A DNA stretch of 64,000 nt, taken from positions 28,513,883-28,577,882 of the forward strand of contig NC_088789.1 of the NCBI RefSeq assembly GCF_949628265.1, read 5' to 3'. Made by a program: the position numbers and the translations under genes. The stretch's first letter is position 1. Each line of letters begins with the position of its first letter. Of this stretch, positions 12,201 through 24,349 are shown piece by piece. The notes beneath the pieces were generated by a model. That model made no database searches, was not told where the DNA came from, and saw only the letters and a program-made list of their open reading frames with translations. The DNA is from Cloeon dipterum (taxonomy: Eukaryota > Arthropoda > Insecta > Ephemeroptera > Baetidae).

Positions 12201-13815
12201 CTGACATGCGCATTGCGTCAGCCAATCAGCGTCGAGGATTCAACGAGCAAGGAATATGGATGTTTCCTTCGACCGGGTTTTTGGCATTTAAAATACTAGA
12301 TTTTTTTGTACGCGAAACCGAAATCTTCGGCGTCGAAACAGCCGAAATCGGCCGCCGAAAAGGGGGCGTAACCGAGGGAATACAATATGGCGGCGCGGAC
12401 AGGCAAGAGTGCACTGCTCCCTACTCATAGGGGGCGTGGTGCGCCGCCATATTGTATTCCCTCGGTTACGCCCCCCACTTCGGCGGCCGATTTCGTGAAA
12501 GGAAATCAGGCGTTTGGTGACCTTCTTGAGTAACAACCAATTAGTTTTTTATTTTAATTTCAGCCACTATATATAGATTTAAGTTCTGGATTATTAAAAC
12601 ATGCAAAAAGAATTGGGTAAAGAATTGTTACATACCAGAGGACCGAAAACGTAGTCGAGGGTGTCAACCTGATGGAACACGACACACCATGCAACATGCA
12701 ATCAGCCTAGTATGCAAATCAAATCTCCTACTTCTAGCATTAGCCGCAAAAATTAAAAACCAAATAATAATGTTAGTCGGACCAAAAGGAAAGCAGATTT
12801 ATTGAAGCAGAAATCCTGAAGTTGCTCACCGGGTTCTGAACTTTCTGCCATTCCGAGATTCATTCCAACGAGGGGGAAAAAGGGTCAGTGTGATTATCGG
12901 GGAAGTCGAGTGTCGAAAATTTGAAAACGCAACGCAAGGGCGGCGAAAAGTGTCTCACCTGGGCGCTGTTCTTGGTCCCTTCGACGTAGGCGATCGGGAT
13001 GATCCGGTTTTTGTACAGCTCGAGCACCTCTTCGTCCGACACCGGCGACAGCCCGCGGTACACCGAGCCCAACTGGATTTGCAGGAACGAATCGAGCTTG
13101 AGCAGAAGACCCTTTTCGATGTCGTAGTGCAGACCGCGCACCGCGAAATTCGGGATGTACTTCAAATCGGCGATCTCTTTCGGGTACTGAAATTTGCACA
13201 ATTTAAATAAAAAAATATTTTTAAATTAATTTGACGCTAGGAAATTATATTCAGGAGTATGCCTTAAATTTGTTGATCAGATTTGTTCTTCCGAGTTCGT
13301 AGAGAAGGTCGTCCAGGGATGGCTTGTAGCACGCCAGGGTGTAGTCGTAGTCAAAGCCGTAGACATTCACCTCCCCCAGGTCGAGTTCGTTGCAGGCAAA
13401 CACAGCTTCTGGCTTCACATCTCGCGGCAGTTTTTTGGCTGCGAATTTTCATCAAATCGAAATTAATTTAAAGAAATAAAATCGAGTTCAAGAATTCACA
13501 CGGAATGCAAAAAAGGTATGCAAGGAATTTTCCTGTTGCAGTTTCTCATCCAATTCTGCCAAAAATTCCAGAGAATATGTCTCCGAATTTTTCATGGAGA
13601 GCAGAATTTTTTAAAATAACGTCGTCATCATATCATGAAACCCGTACAATACAAAAATTCTTACAAAGACACAGTTCTTTAGTCCTCTGGTAGGCTTCCT
13701 CGAGGGTGCCCGTGGTGGTGGTGAGGCTTCGTCTGCCGAATCGAGCAGACGACCTGAGGAGGCTGTCCGCGAGGCGCAGCGGCCGCGACAGCAGACCGCG
13801 GCACGTCATCGCCAT
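9205..13815 (-). CDS. NT5DC2/3: HAD-superfamily 5'-nucleotidase domain protein, NT5DC2/NT5DC3 type (10 exons)
   Basis: Exons in transcription order: 13815-13665, 13438-13263, 13186-12959, candidate microexon 12668-12636, 11840-11706, 11653-11496, 11440-11254, 11200-11060, 9617-9466, 9409-9205. They close in frame to 521 residues with the microexon, 510 without it. The HAD nucleophile motif DYDYT (residues 80-84, within [10 protein letters not shown]) and the acidic motif [12 protein letters not shown] with HGWRTGAI are intact, so it should be a Mg-dependent phosphatase/nucleotidase fold. [19 protein letters not shown]-like ([15 protein letters not shown]), RLEKGKIY and the C-terminal FYPRR are family signatures. 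The N-terminus is Arg/Ser/Leu-rich without acids ([15 protein letters not shown]), suggesting a mitochondrial presequence (inference). The substrate of NT5DC2/3 proteins is not well established. Intron 2 appears to use a GC donor. The very long intron before exon 9 contains unplaced repetitive DNA. Confidence 0.93.
9618..11059. other. Large NT5DC intron with atypical, probably repetitive sequence
   Basis: This intron of about 1.4 kb differs in composition from its neighbours between roughly 9760 and 10720: CpG-rich segments, 'ggatctcaggtcg' twice, and a 126-codon open frame on the minus strand. I see no splice signals linking it to the gene and do not recognise the product. It looks like an inserted repeat fragment of unknown class. 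Confidence 0.4.
12343..12495. repeat. Hairpin (fold-back) element with YY1/Pho-like motifs
   Basis: Two arms of about 54 bases, 12343-12396 and 12441-12495, are almost perfect reverse complements separated by about 45 bp. Both arms contain 'taaccgagggaatacaatat' or its complement. AATATGGCGGC lies at 12384-12394 and its reverse complement at 12443-12453. This matches the YY1/Pho core. It lies in an intron of the NT5DC gene. Confidence 0.8.
12636..12668 (-). CDS. NT5DC2/3: Candidate 33-nt microexon of the NT5DC gene
   Basis: On the gene strand, an acceptor (ccatcag) and a donor (gtatgt) flank 33 nt encoding [11 protein letters not shown], phase 0 on both sides. Including it keeps the frame between exon 12959 (ending NSAQ) and exon 11840 (starting GVKTKMVQL). 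It would insert 11 residues in the variable loop before [13 protein letters not shown]. It may be alternative or a chance match. Transcript reads would settle it. Confidence 0.45.
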
Positions 13816-16026
13816 CGGGACTCAAGTGTCGGACGCGGTGACCTCTGCGGCCGACGCGAGCATTGGCTCCAAACAAATATACGTCCTTCTTCTTTTCGCA
13901 ATTGAAAAACGAATCAAATTTTGTTCAGCTGCTCGCACCTGTTTTGATCGTGATGGCCGACACGCCCCCTTTTCGTTCTGTCAACAAACAACGGAGTGAA
14001 CGGAGAAGACTTCTTTATACAAATAGTTCGTCGAATGGTCTCGAGAGGCCGCGTCCTTCATTGATTCTTCGATTTTATATCATTTTTTCCCTTTAATATT
14101 AAATTTTTCTCTTTATATTAGTATGAGGAAACTGAATTTTCATAAATAAAATGCGTATATAATTATTTAAAAGTTCCCTACTTCTCTAGGATTAAATTTG
14201 CAGTTAAAGTAAAAATTTTCTGTTTTACACGTGAACAAAAGTGACATGCGTGACATACACACATCATTGTAAAGCCTATTCTATATAATGTGTGTATTTA
14301 TTTTATTAAATTATTCTCCAGAGAAATGGTACAAGTTCTGGCATAATTAGCACGGGTCTGACGACGAGTACCTTGACGATTTTTACTATGTCCTATTTGA
14401 CCGAAAACGCCACTGAGGAAATCCCGGACACCTTTTTTAATTTCGAAATTTTTGAGTTTTTTTCTAATTCAGTTTAAATTGATTGATCGTAAAGCACAAA
14501 AATTGGCCTTAAAGTCGTTGTTCAAATGTCAAGGGCACTTAAATTGAATTTTCAAAAAAACTAATTTTAAAATATTAAAAAATAATTTCAATCTTACAAG
14601 GCGCCTAAAATTAGGTTGAAAATGTCAAAAACAGGAATAGTATTTAATCTTTATTTTTTTAAATTAAAAAACAACAAAAATCGGTGCTTTTCAGGTTTTT
14701 GAAAAATGTTTGCACGCCCAAATCTCAGCTTCTAATCATCAGATTTTCAAAAACCGCACACCGTTAGACTCGTCTTAACCTCCCCTAAAAAGCCAAAGTA
14801 GTCTAAGGGTGCCAGCCCTTCAACCCCCTTTATCCACCATGAAAAATGCAAAAAATTTCATTTTTTGTGGTTTGCTCCTCACTTGGAGTTCAAATTTATG
14901 GGGTTAAAAAGGGGTTGACACTCTTTAAAAAATTTCAGCTATCTAAGGGAGATTACAAAGAGTCAAACGGTGTGCAGTTTTTGTAAATCTGATGATTAGA
15001 ATCCAAGATTTGGTAAAAAAAATACATCTCGGAACTGGCATAATAAAAGAAAAGTGTGCTTACTACTAAATCTCAGGTTTTAAGAGTCGCAGATTCAAAA
15101 ATCTACTAAAATTTTTACTGGTCTTCATGTCTCATGAAGTATTGAAGTGGTTTAAGGGTGATAAATAATTAATTCCGTTACGCAGTGAGGTGCAAAAAAT
15201 TAAAAAATGTAAAATTTTAAGTTTTTTTAGTGTAAAAACTGGGGTTGAAGGGTTGACACCCTTAAACTACTTCGAATATCTAGAAGAGGTTGAGACTAAT
15301 CTAGCAGTGTGAAGGTTTTGAAAATCTGATGGTTAAAAGCTGTAACTTGGGCGTGCAAAAATCACCAATTTTTCACCTTCTGCTCTGCAAAAGGTCACAG
15401 GCTTTAACCAAAAATAAAATATAGTACACGCGCATAATAACAAAGTGCGGTATTTATATTTATAGTTGTATACAGGTGTCATTTCAAATAGCCCGGCTAG
15501 TCTAGATTCGGAGAATGAGTTTTAGGAAAATGTATTCATGTGTGTGAGTGTGTGTGTTTTGGTGCATGGCCTACATCTCAATCCGTGTGTCCAGTCGCTG
15601 CTGCTGATGCCGCAAACTGGTCCTTTGCGCGATACAAATCGGCAAACGCACACACTGACCGCCGGCGCGCGTTATGGTGGAGAAAGGCAGAAAAAAAATA
15701 TATATCAAGAACACACACATCGCGCCGCGCGGATGATTTCCCTTTTTGAAAGCAGATCACGCACGCACGTCGATGATCCTCGCACAATTAATAAAATGCA
15801 GACGGCGAATGCAATGAACGATTGCTGCGAATTGTCAATTGACTTGTGCAACAAAATGTGGGGGGTGTGTAGAAAGTTTCTGCGATTAGGCAACGCGAGA
15901 ATGATTATTATTTGTGTTCATTCAATCGGCGCAAGCCGACGACCTCATGAGGGTCCCCGATGATAATTATTATTAGAGATGCAACAACAGGAAGTGAATT
16001 ATGTATGCGTTTCGATTGTTGGCATA
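13816..16026. other. Intergenic region 5' of the NT5DC gene
   Basis: This should contain the NT5DC promoter on the minus strand within the first few hundred bases. Inverted-repeat modules occupy 14709-15361. The remainder shows no coding exons that I can support. Confidence 0.4.
14709..15361. repeat. Nested inverted-repeat module, family E copy 1
   Basis: A forward arm (14709-14773, 'tttgcacgcccaaatctcag' through 'ccgttagactcg') is followed by two reverse arms, at 14959-15011 ('gagtcaaacggtgtgcag') and 15292-15361 (ending 'cttgggcgtgcaaaaat'). Between them are 'agggtgccagcccttcaacc' and mirrored 'gggttgacaccctt' blocks. This gives two overlapping potential hairpins sharing one arm. A related stretch lies at 62496-62670. 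Confidence 0.65.
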
Positions 16027-16421
16027 AATGATACAGGGCAACAATTGTAAATTATTTGAATTGTTGGGTACCATACACAATTGATCGATAGAAAATTTGT
16101 TTAACAATTTGCAATAATAAAAAGGACCTTCCTACAGTAAAAATTCAAAATTTGCCAATTTTCTCCAAAATTTGCAGTGCTTGAACATATTTTCTTGGCA
16201 TATTCCGATTCCTCTCGTCGAGATCTGTCCAACGGTGTATGCCACTTATTGGGGAAACTCTTGGTTTTGAAATTAAATCGGATTTCAAGTAAAGAGACAG
16301 CCATTACCATTTGTAACTTTCCAGCCAATTTTCTCAAAAAATTACAGCGCTCCTTAGGTCAATTTAGGCTTTAACTGAATCCTAAGGGATGAGTTCATGC
16401 ATTAGCAAGAAACATTTTCCA
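16027..16421 (+). mobile_element. Family A MITE-like element, copy 2
   Basis: This closely matches the 708-1134 copy from 'atgatacagggcaacaattg' to 'acattttccagca'. The outer TTAA and the right-hand terminal repeat are lost. The core 'ctcgtcgagatctgtccaac' is intact. Confidence 0.75.
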
Positions 16422-17228
16422 GCAATTGTTAAAATAAAAATCATCCAGTCATAAAAAAATCCATTATTAGCCACGTTAGTTGTTGTTTTGTTTCAATCAC
16501 AAGTGTGTGAGATGTATGCGTTTAGGATTGAGTGAGCCAGATGCGCAAAAGAGGAAGTGTTCCTTTTGGCACGTACCATATTAAATTACGCTGCTGTTCA
16601 CAATCGAATGCACGCAACCCGTTATTGCCGACTGTTCGTGCAAGCATGAAAAGTAAGTGAACAAGTACATATACGTGTTACATACGCGCTTAATTACTGA
16701 AAAACTCGCTCCTCGATATAATTATTTCAGTTGATACGAGAGAGAGAAAGAGAAAAAAATAAGAAAAAGGAGACGCTAATTGAGAGGCATGCAGCCACAC
16801 ACGTAAATTGAATACGCTGATAAAATACATTTTTATTCGTCCTGCCAAGCGGAGAGGAGGCCGACAGCAGTAACAGCAGCCAGAGAGAGATGCAAATAGT
16901 TTTAAGTAGACCGCACCGGCTTCGGGCGAGGAATAAATAAAAGTACACGCACAAAGAGCAGCGGATTATGAATTTTATGAGTCTGATATATGTGGTCCAT
17001 TACTGCTCAAGTGGAAGCTTCTCATCGCTTCAAGGCAGGTGCGCCTTCGATAAACGGAAAATGAAACCTCTTCATGCTGCACAACGCGCCTTCATCAAAT
17101 AAATACGACACACAGGATCGATACAAAAACTGAATTTCCATAAGAAGACAATTTTTAAAATGCACGGCAAAATTCTTAAAAAATTAAGAAATAATATAAT
17201 TTTAATTTTTCTAGAAATATGGCAAATT

Positions 17229-17617
17229 CTGGAATGATACTGGAAAAGCCTGGAAAATGCTTGTTGCCAATGCATGAAACTCGTCCCTTAGGATTCAGTT
17301 AAAGCCTAAATTGACCAAAGAAGCAATGTAATTTTTTGAGAAAATTGGCTGGAAAGTTGCCGTGCTTTTCAAATGGCAATGGCTGTCTCCTTACTTGAAA
17401 TCCGATTTAATTTCAAAAATCAAGAGTTTCCCCAATAAGTGGCATACACCGTTGGACAGATCTCGACGAGAGGAATCGAAATATGCCAAGAAAATATATT
17501 CAAACACTGTAAATTTTGGAGAAAATTGGCAAAATTTGAATTTTTACTGTAGGAAGGTCCCTTTCTTCATTATTGCAAATTGTTTATCAATAAACTGATT
17601 ACTGCATCCAACAACTA
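17229..17617 (-). mobile_element. Family A MITE-like element, copy 3
   Basis: This is a reverse-orientation copy. The terminal repeat (ctggaatgatactgg) is at the left and the 'gcatccaacaa' end at the right. The TTAA flanks are degraded. Confidence 0.75.
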
Positions 17618-17892
17618 AAAAAATGTTCAATTTTTCAGTGAAATAATGAGTCTACATTTTCAGCAGGTAGACCATTGCACTAATTTCCTCGGAAAATCCC
17701 TATCAAATTAAATAAATAAAATTGATTGGTCAAAAAGTAGTTCGTCCTCAGGTGCGTGCGCATCGCTTAATTAATCAAACTGCATATTTTCGGTTCACAT
17801 ATTTTGTCTCTCTATCAAACACTCGATTAAAATTCAAGCTGTGATGAATATTGCGTGCGTCCATTGTAAAATTTTCTTTTAAATATATGCCT

Positions 17893-17919
17893 TGAGAGAA
17901 AGAGAGAGAGAGAGAGAGA
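17893..17919. repeat. (AG)n microsatellite
   Basis: A short GA/AG tract of about 27 bp. Confidence 0.8.
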
Positions 17920-18154
17920 ACACAAATGAGATACAGTTATACAATTGGGACAGTGCATCTCTGGGCCGCGGGCGGTTTGCTCTTTAAATACATAGATGCA
18001 ACTCATCCGCAGCAGCTGCACTTGACCGTCACATTTAATCGGATTGTAGCTTCAAATGAATATTATTTCAGAGGAACAAATGATAAAATTAATGCAGCTT
18101 ATTGAGATTCACCGTCTGGTCGAATCAATAATTAAAAACAAATAAATTAAACAA

Positions 18155-18395
18155 TACGTGATCTTTAATTTCGTAGCAAAATGTTTCCTTAAAAGGTTTC
18201 ATACGCTGTTGGACAGATCTCGACGAGATGAGGAATGGAAATCTGCCAAGAAAATGTGGTCAAGCGCTGGAAATTTAAGAGAAAATTGGCAAAATTTGAA
18301 TTTTCACTGTAGCAAGGTTTTCTTTTCATTAATTACTAATTTTAAATCGATCAACTGCTTCTTGCATCCAACAATTCAATTTAAAATAATGATAC
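18155..18395 (-). mobile_element. Family A element, copy 4, truncated second subfamily
   Basis: This is a partial reverse-orientation copy. It shares 'ttaaaaggtttcatacgc' with the 19571 and 47406 copies rather than the 'gtatgccacttattgggg' of the main group, so at least two subfamilies exist. It ends with TTTAAAATAATGATAC. Confidence 0.6.
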
Positions 18396-19570
18396 GCGTG
18401 CATAATTCATTATTTTTAGAAACAAAATTAAATTTACAGAATTATTCTCGCTCTCTCACAAGTATTACTGGCCGAATGGCTGATTTAGACGTAGATTTCG
18501 GTCTAGTCACGGCGCAAAATTTGATTAAGTGCATATCTGCAGAGTGCGCGCTCCAGTTGCTGCGGAATTTTCTCCGCTAACTCGAGGGATAATGCATGGA
18601 ACATTCACTTCGCTCTCGATATTATCACGTCGGCGGCGGAATGAATGGGTGCATCTCTCGCATTAGTGCACTTTCACGCCCGCTTTTTGCACATTTTTCA
18701 CTTGTCGCGCGCGACGACACACGCGGGAATTAGAGAACGTGACTCTATTTCGGCTTGAAGACGAATTTCTCAGCCATTGTAAAATAAGACGAAAGCGCAC
18801 CTATTGTCCATTTTCTGCTTTTCACAGGCGCGCGCGCGATTGAGACGGCAAAATGATTAAATGATCTTTGAAGCACACTGCTCTAATTTACCGAAAATAC
18901 GGCAACAAAATAATGCTGTGAAAATTATAATTAAATATATTTCCAAATTTAGAGTTTCACTGTCTCGTTTTTAATTATTCCTTTCATGGAGAACAGTTAT
19001 GGCGTTGAATTAACGAGTCTTATGTCCGTTTAAAAGCACCTCGAGAGCTGAAGCTAATTTGCGGAGCCATAGGTTATCTTCTTTCTGACGCAAAACAAGA
19101 CCCATTAAGAAATTAATTGGGGCACTTTGACGTGCGGAACCAAACTAAAGAAATCTCACTACTCTGCGCATCGGACACGAAAACTCTTCATTTCCCAGCT
19201 GATTAATGGAGTGGGTAGCGAATAATTAGAATATTGTATCACGTTTTGTTTCGCCTGTCGAATCGCTCATTTAAATTCCGATGATGGATGCATTAGTTTT
19301 TTTTTCTCTCCCTTCAATTTCCATCTCGCTCTGCGGCTTCCACAAATTGGAATAGAGAGCAGCACAGGTGAATTCTTTTTTCGGTAACTGTTTCTCGCGA
19401 CTCCGCGGGCACTTTGGAAAAAAAAATCATTTCTCATCATCGCAGCTCATGCCTCACTAACGAGCCTCTTCCAATCGAATTTGGATCCGATTTTGGTCGA
19501 TTTAAACAAGTATAACCAAAAAATTATTTTAGATTGTTACTAGCCGATATTTTGGCAGTTTCAAAGGACG

Positions 19571-19932
19571 AGAATTGAATATTGTTTGAATTGTTGGATG
19601 TAATAAGCAATTAATTGATAAAAAATTTGTTGTTTTAACAGTAAAAATTCCAATTTTTCAAAATTTCTTCAAAATTTCCAGCGCTTGACCACATTTTCTT
19701 GGCAGATTTCGATTCCTCTCGTCGAGATCTGTCCAACAGCGTATGAAATATTTTAGGGAAACTGTTTGCTGTGAAATCAAATAAGATTTCAAGTAACGAG
19801 ACAGTCCTTACTATTTGTCAGCCACATTTCTCAAAAATTTACAGTGCTTCTTAGGTAAATTTTGGCTTTATTTTAATCCTAAAGGATGACTTCATGCATT
19901 GGCAACAACAATTTTCCAGGATTTTTTGTATA
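19571..19932 (+). mobile_element. Family A element, copy 5, second subfamily
   Basis: This is a diverged copy with 'ctcgtcgagatctgtccaac', 'gcgtatgaaat' and 'gcattggcaacaacaatttt'. The outer TTAA and terminal repeats are not clear. Confidence 0.6.
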
Positions 19933-21720
19933 ACGATTAATTGTTGGGTAAAAATTCCCTGCGTTGCACAGTAACAAGCGAAAGTGAATATTTCTCTGAA
20001 TAAAATTTCGAAAAAATCTGAAAAGTATGTACAGCATTGTCTTGGCTGGAACAATGCGTGTGTATGTTGAAAGCGCATCTTCTGTCAAGATCAATGCGAT
20101 GTTTGTTTGTTTGTTTGTTTGTTTGCAAACCCTCGGTGAAATTTGCTCGGTGATAATCTTTGGCGAACAATGACAGGAACACGGTGATCTGCACCGTTTA
20201 GAAGCTTTGTTAGCCAACGTGTCGTACACGCGAAATCAAAACGAAAAATGCACAACGTAGAACACAGCCAGCACGTGACTCGATTGGCAAAATCACACTT
20301 TTGTTTCTGTTGAGCAGGACAATTATTACATATTTCTCGTATAAACAAAAGAGAATAAAATTGTACGTTGACTTGGTCGGAATATTCTTATTGCGAGAGA
20401 TAAATTCTTTGAAAGCTTGCGAATATTTGGCTCACAGTTTCGCGGTAAGTAATTGTCACGAGTTCCAGTTTTGCGCAAAAAGCACGAGAGGAGCGCGCAC
20501 GCTGGCGAAAATCACTTTCATAATCGCGAGAATTGTGCTGTTCGTGCAGTCAGCGCCGCGTCTAGTTTCATATTATACACGGTTTCTGCAGCAATATTTG
20601 CGGTCACGTCCGACTTTTATTTTTATATAATTTTTCACGCGGCGTGCGCGCGCTCCACTGCGATTGTATCAAAAAGCGCGCCGCCGTCTGCCAAACTCAC
20701 GCAATTATAAATATGCACCGTGTCCGTCCCGTGGAAGACTTTTAATTGGGTGTGAATTTTCTATTAATTTTTAAATTAAATTAGAAAGGAGCAGAGGATA
20801 AACTGGCTCTGCCTGATGAATATTTTAAATTACAAAAAAAAAATACGATTTCGAAATTGCAAACAACAATTAACGTCAATGCATTGAGAATTTAGAGCCT
20901 TTTTTAAGGCTGAAAAACAGTTGAATTTTTTAAACAATTTCAGTAAGGGGGATTTTAAATTAACAAACGCGAGGATTTGATTTAAATTTAAAAAAATTAA
21001 AAGGTTAAAATAGTACTTGCAAAAGGAAAATTTCAGAAAATAAAAAATCCAATCGTTTGATTCTTCCCATCAAAAAGAATTCTTGTCGATTTCATTGAAA
21101 TTTTGCTGACCAAAATTCTCTTCGTGAAAAAGGGCCACGGAGGCGCGAAATGTGCGCGCAGCATCCGCGAGGCGAGAGTTAGTGGCCGGCGGTATAGAGG
21201 AATAATAAAATTGGCGGTCATCGCGGCCAAAACACAGACCGGTGTCCGCCAAGGGTGTGTTCGTTCGCAGCATCTTTAATCTTCTGTGAGCCGTGTGTGT
21301 CGGCCGCTTGCGCGATCGCCGCACCTGACCTACTGCCTTACATCTTTTTCTGATTCATTTTACCGCTCAGTCCGTCCTCTCTTTATTGCCACTCTCGCGC
21401 ACTCAGGCCTACACATACGCACACGCACCATTTGCTTTCTCATTCCTTCCTGTGACTGGAAAATATGTGTGTAGTGCAAACAGCAAACAGCATCCACCCC
21501 GACAATGAGACGATCTCTTTGCACACCTGGTGCTTCAAACGCGATCTATTTACTTGCTAATTATAGCCTCTACTTGACTTCAATGTTGTTAATTAGTTTA
21601 TCAAGTCGTTCAGTATAAGTGCAGCTCATTTTTATTGCATAGCGTTATAAAATCATCAGTTAGTTCATTTTCTCTAAGATACAATTTTTCATGTATTTAT
21701 TTTATTTCTCCGTGCAGTTT
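19933..21720. other. Gene-less stretch
   Basis: It contains a GTTT pentamer tract (20100-20124) and GC-rich CpG patches near 20480-20700 and 21130-21330. These could be regulatory or unrecognised non-coding exons. No protein-like frame is supported. Confidence 0.4.
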
Positions 21721-21721
21721 T

Positions 21722-22105
21722 TTAAGACCGTCTTTGACGAAGTTTCTGATCACACCAATCGATTCCTGAGGGTCGAATTAGGTAAAATCGACTTTTTTCC
21801 GGCCAAAAAGTCCAGCGCGACGTTTCGAACTTTTTTCCCGCCAAAACAATATGAACCTATTTGCGAGCACTGCGCATGCGTGAGAGCTGGTTTGAGCACT
21901 TTCAGAGAGACCACCTGTACGGTTAACTTCTTGGTCAGATCCAGCCAGCTCTGACGCATGCGCACTTCTCACATTCATATTGTTTTGGCGGGAAAAAAAG
22001 TTCGCACGTCGCGCTGGACTTTTTGGTCGGAAAAATATCAATTTTATCTAATTCGACCCTCAGGAATCGATTGGTGAGCTCAGAAACTTCGTCAAAGATT
22101 GTCTT
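21722..22105. mobile_element. TTAA-bounded fold-back element, family B copy 1
   Basis: This is a near-palindromic element of about 385 bp. It begins TTAAGACCGTCTTTGACG and ends with the degraded complement. Paired inner blocks include 'ctgagggtcgaattaggt' and 'acctaattcgaccctcag'-type sequences. Two mirror-image E2F consensus sites lie at 21833-21846 and 21983-21996, and NRF1-like TGCGCATGCG cores lie around the centre. It is non-coding. Confidence 0.8.
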
Positions 22106-23919
22106 CAATTAAAAAAATAATAAAAATCCCGATTGAACGATTTTTAAGATTTTCAAAACGTCCAAAAATACATTCAAGTGCATTAAACAAGTATTTTAAA
22201 TTTTAAAAGTCAGTGACCTTGAGCAATCGCATTCGCGTTAGAGATAAATCGATCCTCTACCTCTAGTCGCGGTCAAGAGAAAAATTACAGAAGGCCAAGT
22301 AGCAATAAATCAAACAATAATGTAAACAGTAATTAAGGAAAAAGAGCCGCGCGAAATTCTAGCTGTTGGTGGCCGGCCGGCTGGCCCGACGATTTCCGCA
22401 TAATTGCGGTTTTTAACCTTTTTCTTCCACACTCGCGCGCATAATTGGCAATTAGTTCATCATCCGCTAGACCGCAATTTGCGAAAAAAAAAGAAAAATA
22501 ATAATAATAATCACGTCGGCGGTGCACCGCGCGCCGGGTCACAGCCATTGGAAAGCAATTTCACGTGAAAACAGGTCCAGCCTCTCGCGTTCTCGCGTGA
22601 CATTCACCTTGCTCTCGCGCTCACACACACACTCACATACTAAAATAAGCCACGTTCAATGTCAAGGTCAACGCTCACCAGCCACTGCTGCACAGAAAAA
22701 ATTATTAAATCACCTAAAAAATCGTCTCCACGTTAGTATGAGAAGCGGGTTAAACTGCTTAAACCCTTTGATGGTTAAAATATAAAGCGCATATCTCTAT
22801 TGTTCATGGTGCGTGGGAATTCCTGAAATGGCCATTTTTGTTAGAAGCAAGTGAGAATTGTATTTAATTAAAAGCGCAAAGTGACATTTCGGGTAGAAAT
22901 AGTTTCGATTTGGTGCGATGCCCTGCTAACATGATTCTCCAGATATTTCCGAATAATTGCTCAAATTTTCGGAAGCTAATTACAGAGCAACGGCGCGGAA
23001 GAGAGCTGCTGACGAAATTAAAATAAACGGCTGTAGGGCTTGGCTCTCTGACAGCCGTAGAGAAGACCTCAAAACTCCAGCATCCGCAATTTGCACACTT
23101 TTTTACGACCTCTCGGAATACTAGGCTTTTCTAGCGCGGCGGCGGCAGCGATTAAAAAATATGTAGCGTTCCTATATCAATACACACATGGTCGTAAAAC
23201 AGTATCTCATTTCTGTATCTGTGCATTTATTTATTTGCGTGCTTCCTCCTGGAGCAGGTAGAACATCAAAAGCACTCGTTTATTAATTTATTTCGATTTT
23301 CCTTTCACTTGGCGCTACAAATTCCCTCGTTGGTATGTGGGGCAGTAGACCGATTAATATGGACCGGCGCAAAGCAAAGCAGAGGAGACGCGATCGAGCA
23401 TCCGCGTATATCAGGCTCATATTATTTTCAATTTAAATAAACACCAAACTCCCATATGTCCCTTTGATTTAATTTAATACAATTCCTCTCTAATTGTTTT
23501 AATCAGAACACAATTTTCAATTATTTGTGAATATCAGAGCATCACAAGCGAGCGAAATATAATGGAAGTAATCTCTCGCTTCGACGCTTCTCCTAAAATT
23601 TGATGTGAAAAATTGAGGTTGAAGTGAACGCGAGCGAGCGAGCTGTCTTTCATGTCAGAAAAGTATGGATAGTTTGATTTCGTGTGTTCTTTCGTTCGCT
23701 CTCACCGCAAGGACGAGAAGGTTTATTGTGAGCCCGAATATAATACACTCGTCGCGTCTGCTTTCTTCGTAATTGCCTTCACACATTCTAGTAAATATAC
23801 AAATGCACACGAACCACACTTAATAACCAACCACTCTATAAAACTTTTGAATGCATTTCAAGGCCGCCCGCCGGACGATAGATGATTTTCAAAATGACGT
23901 AACCAAATTAGGTTTTAAC
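22106..23919. other. Gene-less stretch
   Basis: I see no supportable exon. GAGCGAGC-type tracts occur near 23630-23642. Confidence 0.4.
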
Positions 23920-24349
23920 TTAAAGAGGAATGATACTGCAAAAGCCTGGAAAATGCATAAACTCATCCCTTAGGATTCAGTTAAAGCCTAAATTGACCTA
24001 AGAAGCAGTGCAATTTTTTGAGAAAATTTGCTGGAAAGTTAGCGTGCTTTTCAAATGGTAATGGCTGTCTCCTTACTTGAAATCCGATTTAATTTCTAAA
24101 CCAAGAGTTTCCCCAATAAGTGGCATACACAATTGGACAGATCTCGACGAGAGGAATCGGAATATGCCAAGAAAATATGTTCAAGCACTGTAAATTTTGG
24201 AGAAAATTGGCAAAATTTGAATTTTTATTGTAGGAAGGTCCGTTTTTATTTATTGCAAATTGTTAAACAAATTGTTTATCGATCAATTGTTTATGGCATC
24301 CAACAATTCAAATAATTTTTAATTGTTGCCCTGTATTATTCCACTTTAA
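23920..24349 (-). mobile_element. Family A MITE-like element, copy 6, full length
   Basis: This is a 430-bp reverse-orientation copy with intact TTAA at both ends (23920-23923 and 24346-24349). The termini are AGAGGAATGATACTG and TATTATTCCACT. It is one of three best-preserved copies, with 708-1134 and 50150-50581. Confidence 0.8.
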
